From: Diphasiastrum complanatum
Lineage: Eukaryota > Streptophyta > Lycopodiopsida > Lycopodiales > Lycopodiaceae
DNA length: 64,000 nucleotides
Direction: 5' to 3'
Assembly (NCBI GenBank): GCA_029204225.1
Contig: CM055097.1
Span: forward strand, 50,692,195-50,756,194
The notes below the pieces were generated by a model. The model was not told the DNA's origin. It was given only the letters and a program-made list of their open reading frames with translations, and did no database searches. Shown one piece after another: positions 9,575 to 20,833 of the stretch. Both the position numbers and the translations under genes were made by a program. Each line of letters starts with the position of its first letter. The first letter of the stretch is position 1.

Positions 9575-9696
9575 TCATTCCTTCATATTTCTGTTGAAGC
9601 TTTTGTAGAAACTTAAAAAGTGGACGAATCTCTACATCCGTATACTACACTCGTAAGTAGATCTAGCCACCGCACTCACTAGAAATACTTCCAACA

Positions 9697-9712
9697 TTGG
9701 CATTGTTGCCAC
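9697..9712 (+). promoter_or_regulatory. Element B primer binding site
   Basis: TTGGCATTGTTGCCAC directly after the LTR resembles the TGGCGCCGTTGCC primer site of Athila/Tat-type gypsy elements, with C-to-T and G-to-A differences. The matching tRNA cannot be stated with certainty. Confidence 0.6.
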
Positions 9713-10546
9713 TTTTTAAGTATTTTTCTACCTAGCTTCTTCTCCTTTCTTTCTTTTATTTCTTGCTTCTGTGTTGTATGTTTGCTTGTGTGCTTATCTC
9801 TATCTACCAACAAACAGCATGCGTCGTCTCTCCAGGTCCTACACGAGCTGTGGAGCAACTTCTCAAACCGGGGGGAAGCAACAAAAGAGTCAACTTGGGC
9901 ATTTTCTTCAAAAGTAGTGACCCAAGTGACCTTTTTCACAACCAAACAGGTATATCAGAATTCGTCAGTCTGTTTGCAGCCCACCCTGATATTTCATTTT
10001 ATCACCTCCACGAATTCTGACCACAGTCAAATTTTGAGAAAACAGCCTGTTATACTGTCAAAATCCCTTATTTCTCATCAAAATCTTTGTCTTAGAATTC
10101 GACGACTTCATTGAGACTAGATCTCATTTACATCAGTCCTTCAACAGGTCCGCGAATTCTATCTCATAGATTTTACCCGTTTACTGACAGAACATCACAT
10201 CTTTTTCTATATTCCCTATCTACCAATCAAACCTCTCTGTTAGAATTCGCCATCAAGCCTAAGAATTCGCCCTCACAGAGCACAAATTTCCTGTACTATC
10301 CGCAAATTCTGAATCGTCAAATTTTTCCAAAAAATCTAAAAAAATCACTATTTTGACATTCAGAATACTTGTTCAAAATTTGCGAGTATTACAGTTAGAT
10401 TTATCTGCCTCTCCACAATTTCTCAGCCTGTCCGCGAATTCTATAACAATAAAAAAGACCAATTTTTGTCCTACACTATCCATTCTGCAAGCAAACTGCC
10501 CTTTTTGTCAAGTACAGTTCTACCCTGCTACTCTGTATTCTACATC
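9713..10546 (+). other. Element B 5' leader with repeated GAATTCG motif
   Basis: Untranslated leader before gag. GAATTCG, CGAATTC or close variants recur about eight times (near 9959, 10010, 10096, 10151, 10241, 10262, 10301, 10431). The same motif recurs in the spacer before ORF3. Short ORFs here do not resemble proteins. Confidence 0.55.
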
Positions 10547-12041
10547 ATGTCTCATGACTGTGCTGAATCTTCTAAGCCGACTCCTCTACGAATGGAACGA
10601 AGAATTCCACGTATCGATGCACCAAAGTACGATGGCGAATCTGAACCAGTCCGATTTCTCCAAGACTTTGATAATGCATGCCGTTTTTATGGAGATACCT
10701 CTGAAACTGAAAAGCTTCGCCTATTTTCCATGGTACTCTATGGCACCGCCAAGGAGTGGTACTTGAATCTCGAAACTCCTGATTTTGCTTCTTGGACCAC
10801 CCTCAAGGACGCTCTCATCAAGTGTTTCAAACCATCCAAACTGACTCAGAGCCCGTTCATTCAAATTACTCATATCAAGATGCGTCGCGAAGAGTCTGTT
10901 CGAAACTACATTGAGCATTTTAAACGTCTCAAAGTAGAATGTGCTGATGAAAACATCACTGAACGCATGGCTATAAAACTATTTTTAGTTGGATTGTCTA
11001 AAAACATCCACCGTGAACTCAAACCAGTTGACCTTTATGATCAACTTAAAGATGTGATGACCGATGCTATCCGTGAAGAAGACGAAGGTTCCGATGATGA
11101 CTTTGACCATCGTGAAAAGAAATCTAAGAATCCGGATCGTCCTAATCTGATAATATTGCTCACTCTTCTAAAATTCTACATCAAATGGAAACCTGACAAA
11201 AAGCTCAACAATCACATATGGATAAACTCACTGCCGATTTCCAAACCACCATGAAACAAATTGCTGAGAAATCCTTTTTAGCAAGAGAAAATGTCTGGTG
11301 TCCAATCTGCTCACAACATCACACTGCTAATGAATGCCCTCAACTGCGAAATCATTTCCCAACAGCCACCAAACCCACTGTTTATCAAGCTTACCGCCCC
11401 TACCCGCCACAACAATCTGTGCCACGACCAGGGGTTTACCAACCACGACCACCTGCACCAAATCAATATCCATCCCCACGTCAACAGTTTGTTGTTAACC
11501 AACCTGCTCCACAAAATGCTGTCCATTATCTTGATTCGAATACCATCGATCCGGCCACCTACTATGTGGAAGACAATACTCAACCGTAGTACTCTACTGA
11601 AACGATTGCTTATTATACCTATGATTCTAATGCTCAACCACTGGATCCCAATGCCCAAGCTTATAATCCAAACCAAGCTGTCTTTGCCGCACACCAACTA
11701 CCCGCAATACGAGGATGCTTTATCTGTGCAGGTAAACATCCTAGTATTCGCTGCCCAGATAAACTTCGTTTCCCTCCAGCTTGTGAAAATTGTGGTATTG
11801 AACATCACGTAAAGGACTGCCCATCCCGATCCAAACCTGCTGCTCTAGTTTGTTCAGTGCAAGTAGAAACTTTACCAGTTGAAACTCATCCTGCTTGGGT
11901 CTTGACTCGGGCACAAACCCAACGCCAAGCCCCTACACTTGCACCCAGCAAAACTCAAACGCAGGCTGTTCCTCCAAGTGATGATTCAACCCCGATAGTT
12001 TATCCCCACCCATCTGAAGAAATTCGGCTGCATCATGAGTA
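10547..12041 (+). pseudogene. Element B gag with three short-spaced zinc knuckles
   Basis: Starts MSHDCAESSKPTPLRMERRI. Residues about 20-180 form a Retrotrans_gag capsid-like domain (PKYDGESEPVRFLQDFDNAC, GTAKEWYLNL, RNYIEHFKRLKVEC). It is followed by a tail rich in Pro and Gln. Three knuckles are visible: CPICSQHHTANEC (11302), CFICAGKHPSIRC (11711) and CENCGIEHHVKDC (11782), all with CX2CX3HX4C spacing rather than the usual CX2CX4HX4C. One frameshift near 11150-11217 and an in-frame TAG at 11587 interrupt it. Function when intact: RNA binding and particle assembly. Confidence 0.88.
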
Positions 12042-12660
12042 TTGCCAGCAAATCCGTATGCCGACCAACACTCTTCCTCTTCCCATAAAGTACCTCACAA
12101 GCCCTTTAAAAGCAAAACCCTTGAAGGTACCGAAGTTTGGGGAGATTTACTACAAGCCAATGTCACTCTTCCCTTCCATGTCCTCTGGCAGCATCCTGGC
12201 CAATGGAAACAACAGATCCAATCCAATAGCACCATCACTATTGATGAGTTGCCTGAAATGCCCTTACATCTAACCAATCCACTCAGCGAACGAGGCAACA
12301 TGAAAATCCCAGCTACCCATCATCAATCCCGTGAAGTTTTAGCAGTACTCAATGGAGGTTTTGGGGTTAATATCATTTCCACATCCCTCATGATGGAATG
12401 GAATCTGAGAGACAAGCTAGCCAAACCTACTTGTCAGCTTCGAATGGCTGATCAAAGTGTGGTCCGACCTACCGGTTTCCTTCTGCACGTGCTGATCAAA
12501 CTAGGAGGACTCAAATTTTCCGTTGACCTTGTAGTACTTGATATTCCCAATAATGCCTCTACTTGGTCGTCCGTGGCTCACCAATGCACGAGTCGTTCAT
12601 GACTGGAGCAAAGGCTGAGTCACTTTTGGTAATCGTGACAATTTTGTCACAATTGACTCA
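12042..12660 (+). pseudogene. Element B aspartic protease, catalytic Asp lost
   Basis: Retropepsin-like region in a new frame. The active-site segment reads VLNGGFGVNIIS, where an Asp is expected before GG, so the catalytic residue is Asn (one-base change). It is followed by LADQ/MADQS-type flap text (LRMADQSVVRPTG) and, after a frameshift near 12560, the LLGRPWL motif typical of the protease C-terminal part. Element E has the same arrangement. It would cleave the gag-pol polyprotein if active. Confidence 0.75.
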
Positions 12661-13298
12661 ACCGGTAAACTCAAACCTGCACGCATATATGATGAGGGAT
12701 CCTGAACCACCAACTCAGTATTTGAGCCATACCAGTCCAGCCACAAAAAAGGTCATTATGTTAAATCTATTGATATCATAAACTGGAGTCACAGTCTAGC
12801 TACCATTGATTGTGTGAATGTTGATTACTGTGCTCAACATCAGGATAATTGTACCTCTCCACACCCGATCGATCACGACCAATTACCTTATCTGGATACA
12901 CCCATCATCAATATCAATTTTATCGATATTCTTCTACACCATGATGAGCTACTAAATGTTGCATGGCTACCTACTAATGAATCAGACGATTTATTCATTG
13001 ATGACGAGAACGTCTTATGAATTCAGAATTGCCCAGAAGATATGGACATCTCTGATATTCAGATCCTCAACTATATGGAAGCACTTCCCCTGAAGACCTA
13101 TTCGCAACATGCTTCCAAGGTGGAATCAATTGCCAAGGTTGCAAGTAAAAACCTGAGACAAAATTCTACCATCCCAAACACCCACACTATCCATGGGATC
13201 TATGTGAGGAGGAGACTATCTTTCAAATTGATGACGAGATCCTCCATGACATACCCACTGTCTCTCCACCACCAAAACCTCAACTACGTGGTCATACT
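12661..13298 (+). other. Element B protease to reverse transcriptase linker
   Basis: Poorly conserved linker with frame breaks. A short conserved piece around 12895-12980 (TPIININFI, LLNVAWLPT) is matched in element E (TPITFGMNMINVAWLSA), showing that it is real polyprotein. No catalytic domain. Confidence 0.5.
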
Positions 13299-14645
13299 AT
13301 GAAAGAGAAAACGAAAAAACCACTTCAAATTCAACAACCGGGTGACCTCACAATTGTTCGAGAAGTTCTTGAGATTGCCTCTAGCCCTACACCCATCCCT
13401 GAAAAAGCACCATCTTGGCAAGATAAAGACAAGGCCCCCCTCGAATCTCCAGCCCATGATGTTCCTACATACTTCAAGGACTATATGATCGAGGATGTCA
13501 CAATCAAAATACCCCAAGCTCAACGTGAGCCCACTGGTAATTCACCCTACAAAGGCTCTGCACAAACCATAACCCTTTCCCTGAGTGAGCCAAATGAAAC
13601 CAACGAATATCTTGTCCACATCGGAGCTCATCTCCATCGCGAACAACGAAGACGGCATGAAAAGCTCCTGCGAAAATATCGACATATCTTTGTCTAGACC
13701 TATAAAGACATGAAAGGCGTCTCACCCCAAGTAGCTGTGCATCGTATCTCACTTAAACTGGGTGCGAGGCCCACTGCGAGTCGTCTGTACAGATGCAATC
13801 CCAACTATAAGGCCAAGATCAAAGAAGAATTACAACGCCTTTTAGATGCGGAATTTATATATGAAATTGAACATACTGAGTGGGTCTCCCCAATTGTCAT
13901 CGTCCCCAAGAAAAATGAGAAACTTCGGATCTGTGTCGATTTTAAGAAACTTAACGCCGTCACTGAACGAGATCATTTTCCATTACCTTTCGGAGAATCC
14001 ATCTTAGAAAATCTAGCAGGAGATGAGGCTTACTCCTTCTTAGATGACTTTAGCGGATATAATATGATCCAAATCACTGAAGAAGATCAACACAAAACCA
14101 CCTTTGCCATAGAATGGAGAACCTTCTGCTTGAAAGTCATGTCTTTTGGGCTCTGCAATGCTCCTAGCACCTTCCAATGTGTTATGCAAGCGGCCTTTTC
14201 TGAACAGATGGGCGATACATTAGAAGTTTACTTGGATGATTTAGGAGCACATTCCGAAGAAAAACGTCATCTGTCTGTGCTCAAATTTTTTTTTATCCAA
14301 TGTCAACGCTTTGGTATTTCTCTTAATCCTAAAAAATGCCAGATTTGGGTAACCCATGGTATTGTGTTAGGACATATTATCTCACGAAATGGAATTGCCA
14401 CTGATCCTGAAAAGATCCTTATCACTCAAAATATATCGAAACTGCGTACGATACGTGAAGTTTACTCCTTCCTTGGCCACGCCAACTACTATCGGTGCTT
14501 TATTTTCAATTTCGCTAACAAAGCCCGATTAATCTACAAAGTAGTTGTAGTTCCCAAATGGACGGATGAACAACGCGTCGCTTCAATCAACTCAAAGAAG
14601 CCCTTACCAAAGCACCCATCCTCCGGGCTCCTGATTATTCTAAAG
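13299..14645 (+). pseudogene. Element B reverse transcriptase
   Basis: Ty3/gypsy RT. The domain begins around SLKLGARPTASRLYRCNPNY, with VSPIVIVPKKN, LRICVDFKKLN, FSGYNMIQI, FGLCNAPSTFQ and the catalytic YLDD box (about 14231) all present in one frame, then the thumb (LNPKKCQIWVTHGIVLGHIISRNGI). An in-frame TAG at 13695, where a Trp is expected, lies upstream of the domain. A frameshift near 14570-14600 separates it from RNase H. The upstream part (13299-13690) is a conserved pre-RT region also present in element E. Confidence 0.92.
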
Positions 14646-15030
14646 AATTCCATGTGCATACCGATGCATCCAAATATGCCATTGGAGCAGTGCTCACCCA
14701 ACCAGGAGAATTCAAAAAAGATTACCCAATTCGTTTTCTTAGTCGACAATTGATACCTGCTGAGGTCAATTATACCACCACCGAACGCGAAGCCTTGGCA
14801 ATGGTATATGCGGTTCAAAATTTTCGCCATTATCTTCTAGAAAAATCTTTGCATTCTTCACTGATCATCAAGCACTGTTGTTTCTCATCAACAAGACCTG
14901 CACCACAGGTCGTATTACTAGATGGATCCTATTATTGAGAGAATTTGAGTTTAGGATCGTGGTTCGTAAGGGAGTTTAGCATTTTTTAGCAGATCATCTA
15001 TCCCGAATTCCTTATCTTCCTACCCCTGAT
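14646..15030 (+). pseudogene. Element B RNase H
   Basis: Contains the expected acidic motifs HTDASKYAIGAV, TEREALAMVYA and FTDHQAL, the last in a different frame because of a frameshift near 14845. An in-frame TAG follows in RKGV-stop-HFLADHLS. It would degrade the RNA template strand during cDNA synthesis. Confidence 0.85.
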
Positions 15031-16358
15031 CAAGGCGTCAACGATGATTTACCAGATGCAATCCTTTTCCAAGTTGACTCTACACCTATATGGGCTAAAG
15101 AAATTGTCAAATATTTAACTTCAAGGCAGATGGATCCTTCCTTCTCTAACCCGAACAACGAGCGTTGGTCCTCAAAACTAAACCTTATACGTTAATTGTA
15201 GGACAACTCTACAAGCAAGGGTTAGATGAAATTATTCGATGTTGTCTTGCTGAAGGAGAAATCCCCTCTGTAATTTCCCTCACTCCTGAAGGTATTGGTG
15301 TCGGCCATTTCTCTTCTGAAACAACTGCTAAGAAAATCCTCTTGGCCGATTTCTGGTGGCCAACACTCTTCAAGGATATGCACAATTACACTAAGGCTTG
15401 TGATGTCTGCCAACGCACAAAACGCTTTCAAAAAATAGACTACATGCCTTTACATCCTGTAACCACTGATCAAGCTTTCCAAAAATGGGAAATTGATTAT
15501 GTTGGACCTATTAGTCCTGCTGCTCGACACACACAATCTCGTTACATCATAGTAGCTACGGACTACTGTACCAAATGGGCTGAAGCAAGAGTTGTTTGCA
15601 ATGCTGACGCTCGTTCCACCACCACATTTCTCTACGAACAGGTTATAGTTTGGTTCGGATGTCCTCTAGAGCTTATCAGTGATAGGGGAACACATTTCCT
15701 TAACTCTGTCATAGCAGACATTCTTTCCAAATTTTTTGTGGTACATCGCAAAAGTTCCCCATACTATCCACGCTGCAATGGCTAGGCAAAATCCACCAAT
15801 AAAATCCTATGTGACATTCTCACCAAAACCATCGAATCCAGCCGATCTGATTGGGAACTTAAACTCCATGCTGCTCTCTGGGCTTATCGCACTACCCCGA
15901 AACGAGCTACAAGCTTAACCCCCTTCCAGCTCACATATGGTTAAGAAGTCGTTATGCCTGTGGAATTCCATATTCCCTCCCTTCGAGTAGCCTACAACCT
16001 TGAGCTCGATACTCCTCAGAATCTAGCAAATAGGTTATTCCATCTAGAGCAACTCTGTGAAACACGACGGATCAGCATCCATGCTCAACAACTCCACAAA
16101 CGACGACCAAAAGCATGGCATGATCGATCCTTGAAACTTCGAGATTTCCAGGTGGGCGATAAGGTCCTGGTATACCAGGCCAAAGCCTTCAAAGGCAAAC
16201 TGAAATTTTCAGGCCAAGGATCTTACGTCATAAAAAAAATCTTTGCCTCTGGATATGTTCAATTCCAAACCCTTCAAGGCGATGTCCTCGACACTGTGGT
16301 CAATGGGAGTCGACTGAGAAAGTACAATGAATGTTGCTTTTATCTTGATATGTATTAG
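15031..16358 (+). pseudogene. Element B integrase
   Basis: Zinc-binding region with CDVCQRTK (the first His of the motif is replaced: TPEGIGVGHF). Catalytic core: Asp in EIDYVGPI, Asp in ISDRGTHF, and a TAG stop followed by Lys where Gln-Val-Glu is expected near 15783-15788, so the catalytic Glu is lost. The C-terminal domain is kept in frame (16110-16330: RDFQVGDKVLVYQAK, KLKFSGQGSYVIKK, a GPY/F-like module). A second stop (TAA in place of CAA) is at 15942. The stops look like C-to-T or G-to-A changes. Confidence 0.9.
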
Positions 16359-17028
16359 TTGCTTTTTCTCTACTGTTTATTTTTTTTTCTTCTTCTCTCT
16401 TTTTTATTATTTGTATGCCATTTTGACACCATTTTTGCTGTGATTTGTTGTTCCACCTATCAAGATACTATCAGATCAGTCTTCTCTGAGAAAACCACAA
16501 AAGTCATTAGTTTTAGACAAAATGTTTTCACATCATCTTAGATAGAATTCGTCTGACCCCTTTTTTATAGAGAACGATTCATTTTTTGCCTCCGCAAATT
16601 TTGTCTCAGAAAAAAAATATCAAAAAAAAAAAAAAATGGAGTTTTCTTCATCAGATACCCATGCTCAGAATTCGCAGACAATTCGCAGGAGCTCAAATTG
16701 ATCCTCACGATTTCTCTGTTACCTTCGCGAATTATGATCAGATACATTTTTGCACTATCAAACATTTTCCCTCTTTTGGCCAGCACAAATCACTTACAGG
16801 AATTTGCGGGCCGTCAAAATGCTTCCTCAAAATTCATGACCATCATTACCAAATTGTGGACACTGAGGACGAATTCTGGGTGAAGTTGCGAATTCCTGCC
16901 CAAAAAAGTCTATATATAGTTCTCCAGCCTTTCTCCACGAGTTCATTTTAGATTGCTACTCTCGAGTTCATGCCAAATTTTTTCAAAATTTTCAAAATTT
17001 TCAGAGCAATCTAAAATCACTACTGCCA
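16359..17028 (+). other. Element B spacer between integrase and ORF3
   Basis: Non-coding, T-rich at first, with a run of A near 16622-16636. It contains about five GAATTCG/GCGAATT motifs (16546, 16677, 16726, 16870, 16887), the same word that marks the 5' leader. A short hydrophobic reading frame at 16359-16541 comes from T-rich sequence and is not a credible gene. Confidence 0.5.
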
Positions 17029-20014
17029 TGGCTTCCCATGATTCCTCACTGAGCTTGCACCGCCATAAATCCCCTCGTCCTTATTCAGGGGATATAATCA
17101 TGATCTCTCTTAAAAATTACATCGAGCAGCTCACACTGGCCAGAATATCCTCATCAACCTTGGTTTTGATCTAACACTTTTCTGGGACCAGCAGAGCGAG
17201 AGCCTCATCCGAGCAGCTTACTCGACCTATTCGGATGAGTTCCAAACTTTCCGGCTTACAACCATGGTAGCTAGTCTATTATCAACGTCTCTCCTACGGA
17301 TCTTCAGAGTGTCGGCTTTCCTAATCTCGAAGAGACAATCCATGGCAAGGGCACCAGTTATGATGCCAAGTACTTCACCAAGTTTTTGACAGACGATGAC
17401 AAAACCATTGCCCAAACCAACGACGAGATTGCTATCCGACTCATCACGGATCCCCATCTACGGGCCACCTCAGAGATCATCGTCACGATGGCTGTAGTAC
17501 ATACCACCAAGATGGATCGCATTCCACCGAGCGATCTCTTCTCTCTCACCCTCACCATGGACGACCCCACTCAAAATTATAAGTGGGCTGAGAAGGTAGC
17601 GGAGAACTGTGCGGAGCCCTGAAAGCCCGCAAATCAACTACCAAATGTGGGTATCTCCTCCACATGTTGGTCACCAGGCAATTGGGGTCTAAGGCGGCTG
17701 CTGCCATCAAGGAGCTGGATGTTGTTTATCCAAGCACAAAAAAGTGAGCCATCCCGCAACCGACAGCAGAACTAGTCTCACCAGCCCCACCTACTAAGAA
17801 GCAGAAAGGGAAGGCCGTCAGTACCGAAGCAGATGTCCCACAAGACATTCTCTCCAGCGACATCGGGATAGAATATGCTGAATCCGAAGGGAGACTTAAA
17901 CCATCTCAGGTCCCAAAGGAGGTCCTAGAGCAGTAGGCGGCCTTACTTCACCAGGCCCAACAACGCCGAAAAGCAGTAACAGCAGCAGCAGGTAGCTCCG
18001 AAACAACAAGCACTTCTGGCTCTGATCCTATGGGCATGATTCTGTCCACACAGACAATTTCCTCTCCATCCCTTGCTTACAATTACTAACTGCACTCCCA
18101 TCAACCACTGTCACCACTAACCCAATCTCACAATCTCCGCCACGTAGTCTCTCCCCACCCCTCAATCCACAATCACCCCTCCCTGTCTTTCCTACACCTC
18201 CGTCTAGCCCTGCTCCTGATTTTCTACCATTTAACCCCATGTCGTATCCTAACTACACACGAAACCTACCTGACATTGGTCCTTGGGAGAAGCTACCCCT
18301 TACAGCACAAAAAGCGGTATGGTTGGTGAATGAGCTCCAATACAATATATTCGGCACCCTAGGGGGACAACACACCATGCAACAATTTGACGATGGTGCT
18401 ATGGCCGGCCTTTAGAAAGAAAAAGCAAGGCTGGAGGAGGAAACCAAACAACAACAGCTGCAGATCCAAAATCTCACGAATTACAATCAACAACAGCAGT
18501 AGATGCTAATCCATCTTCAGAACCAGCTCCAACTGAAGGTATCCAACATGCAGCAAACCATCGATACCCTCAAAGCTGAGAAGGATGAGGCTATAGTAGA
18601 TTCACAAGCAGCATGTTCCTCTATGAAGGAACAGTTGGAAATGGTGGACTTCAACGACTTCGCACCACCAGCTATCCCTGAGGGAACTGCCATTCCAGTG
18701 GTGGCCTATCAAACGCTGGCCCAAAAGCTGAAAGCGACGATGGAGCAACATGCAAAATTACAACAATCATGCATTGCTTCCGTCGAGGCCCTAAACCAGC
18801 ACATAGCCACCTTGGAAGAACGCTTAAAGGCTGCTGTCCAGTCGACACCATCAATTCATGCAAAGCACGTCCATATTCATGATTCGGAGTACCACCTTGA
18901 TGGACATGATGGTGGAGATGGCGCGGGATTTCAACAGCCTCCTCCTGCAACTCAAGGCTCCGCATTTCAAAGCCAACCCTTGGGGCAAGGAGCTCAAACA
19001 CCAACCAATCCATCGGGCTCTGGGGGTACTAGCTCCCAACATTTTCTTTTCCATTCCACTGCGCCCTCGACAACACTAACTCCACCTTCATTCCACGACA
19101 TTTTTCACCTGAATCATAATGCATTGTAGAAGCTAACCCCTCGCTTCCTATATCTCCTGATCCCGATCCACAAATCGCACACAAGATTTCCTCTGAAGCC
19201 CCCCCCCATCTAGCACAAAATCACGCCCACAGAACCAAGCAAGAAATTGCACGTCTCTCAGGAGTTTGCAAAAAAGTACCCAACAACGAAAGAGCGAGGT
19301 GACTACATACTGTCAGATTTGGACCAGTGTCAAACACATAAAGCAGCAGTCAAACTCCTGGATCCACAACCTCTCTGGCGCCATCAGCTCTTCCTGCAAA
19401 GTAAGACCTCGATGGCACGGTATCTCGAAGCTCCCTCCTACATGCGTACCAATCCTTATTACTATCCAATAGTGAGGCGAGAACCGTTTCCTGCCACCAA
19501 GATCAAGAATAGAATCTTTTGGCCTAAGCTCACATGAGTCGATGCCGGTAACTTAGCTGAAGACATGGTCACCAACTGCCGAGTCTTCTACCAGAAGCAC
19601 CATGGCAATCCTGATCGCGATGTCAGATATTTTGCAGATAATTGTGGCCTGGTGGCATTTTTGGCAAAACTCAGAGGTTTTTGGGATCGAGGGTTACCCC
19701 CAATTGCCCTTGACATCAATAAACCCTTGCGCACGCAAAATGACCATATCAACGTTGCAAGGCTCTATTATCGCGCTGCACTTACTTCCGCCTTGCACGT
19801 TGATATGGTGGAGCTATGGAAAACTCATAATTTTCTCCAGGGTATGCTCCATTATTACAAACCCATGCCCTTCCTGAACAAATTATGGTGGCAAATGATG
19901 GAGGGCATCGGGACGACCATCTACCACTCCCGACAACAACAGTCTCGCCTCCAAGAAGCACAAAAAATCCAAGACGAAAAGGCGTCGATTGGTGTGGGAC
20001 CACCAATCCAATAA
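17029..20014 (+). pseudogene. Element B ORF3: conserved additional protein of unknown function, broken
   Basis: Starts MASHDSSLSLHRHKSPRP and continues over 3 kb in shifting frames. An N-terminal half (LINLGFDLTLFWDQQSE; KYFTKFLTDDDKTIAQ; DLFSLTLTMDDP at 17340-17610) is followed by a Ser/Pro/Thr-rich stretch. Next comes a heptad-rich, Gln-rich coiled coil (18411-18860: QNQLQLKVSNMQQTIDTLKA, VEALNQHIATLEERLKA). The C-terminal module (19247-20014) contains FAKKYPTTKE, a WRHQLFLQSKTSMARYLEAP block, LPPIALDINK and VARLYYRAAL. Element E has the same order and the same C-terminal motifs. No signal peptide, transmembrane helix or catalytic motif is seen, so it is not a clear envelope-like protein. 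Not recognised; position matches the additional ORF of Tat/Athila-type elements. Confidence 0.7.
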
Positions 20015-20026
20015 GGAGGGGGATAA
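20013..20026 (+). promoter_or_regulatory. Element B polypurine tract
   Basis: AAGGAGGGGGATAA immediately before the 3' LTR; it begins at the stop codon of ORF3. Confidence 0.85.
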
Positions 20027-20833
20027 TGTTAGCAATTGTGCTAACACAGAGAAAATAAAAAAATAATAAAACTCCGTGGCATGTGTTTTGTAATACCATG
20101 TATGAGTATCTGTCAATAAACTTCAAGCCATGGCATGTGTTTTGTAAGTCCATGAGTAGAAGCTTAAATAATAATAAAATAGCTTAAACTTAGATTTAGA
20201 ACTTAGACTTAGGAAACTTAAGATTAGAAATATTTTATCTTAAGTTGTCCTAAGTTAAGAAAATTGAAGTTCTAAATCCTAAGTTAGAAGTTCTAGAAAG
20301 GCTAGAAACAGATTAGTCCCATAAGTTAGTAGTTACTTATGGAAGACCCTCCTTGCCATAAAAGGAGAGGTATTTGCATTATAAATGACACTTTTAAGAT
20401 TAAGCTATCTTGCTCTCTATTTTGGAGAATTATCATTCTATTTCATTTGTGTTCCCCTTGGAAAGGTGCATAGCTTGAGGGAAGGTGCTCGGGCCTCCTC
20501 TTGCCTCCTTTTCATCGGTTTTATTGTGGCATGTTCATTATTGCTTATTTCTTTAGTATTAGCCGCAATCTCATTTTATTACCCTTCGGGTGTTAATCTA
20601 GGATTAGTCTAGTCACCTTGCTAGTTGGGTAAGCCTTAGCAAGGATTTTCATTGTTGTTACTGATTAGTTTATTTCTGTTTCGGGCACTAGTTGGGTAAG
20701 CCTTAGTGCTCTCATTCCTTCATATTTTTGTTGAAGCTTTTGTAGAAACTTAAAAACTGGACAAATCTCTACATCCCTATACTACACTCGTAAGTAGATC
20801 TAGCCACCGCACTCACTAGAAATACTTCCAACA
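20027..20833 (+). repeat. Element B 3' LTR (807 bp)
   Basis: Partner of 8890-9696, same ends and length, with the terminal palindrome, TATA box (20380) and the paired hairpins (20616-20709) conserved. Followed by the second ACTTT. Confidence 0.95.

Larger units (their letters stand above)
8890..9696 (+). repeat. Element B 5' LTR (807 bp)
   Basis: Begins with the palindrome TGTTAGCA-ACTG-TGCTAACA and ends TTCCAACA; same length as 20027-20833. It carries a duplicated TGGCATGTGTTTTGTAAG word (about 8939 and 8996), a TATA box at 9243 and two look-alike hairpins at 9479-9574. Confidence 0.95.
8890..20833 (+). mobile_element. Element B: Ty3/gypsy LTR retrotransposon with additional ORF3
   Basis: Structurally complete 11,944 bp insertion into element G: two 807 bp LTRs (~97% identical, about two dozen differences by eye), PBS, leader, gag, protease, reverse transcriptase, RNase H, integrase, a spacer, a separate ORF3, polypurine tract, and perfect ACTTT target duplications (8885-8889 and 20834-20838). 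The reverse transcriptase ending FGLCNAPSTFQ, the Athila-style primer site and a large ORF after integrase suggest the Ogre/Tat/Athila side of Ty3/gypsy; the exact clade is an inference. Coding frames contain several stops and frameshifts, so it is dead as written. Confidence 0.95.

Noticed and set aside
16359-16541. Hydrophobic ORF after element B integrase, possible envelope transmembrane piece
   Set aside because: It arises from T-rich low-complexity DNA, is not matched in element E and is not joined to ORF3.
17029-20014. ORF3 as a true envelope gene
   Set aside because: No signal peptide, no transmembrane helix and a long intracellular-type coiled coil; location alone is not enough.
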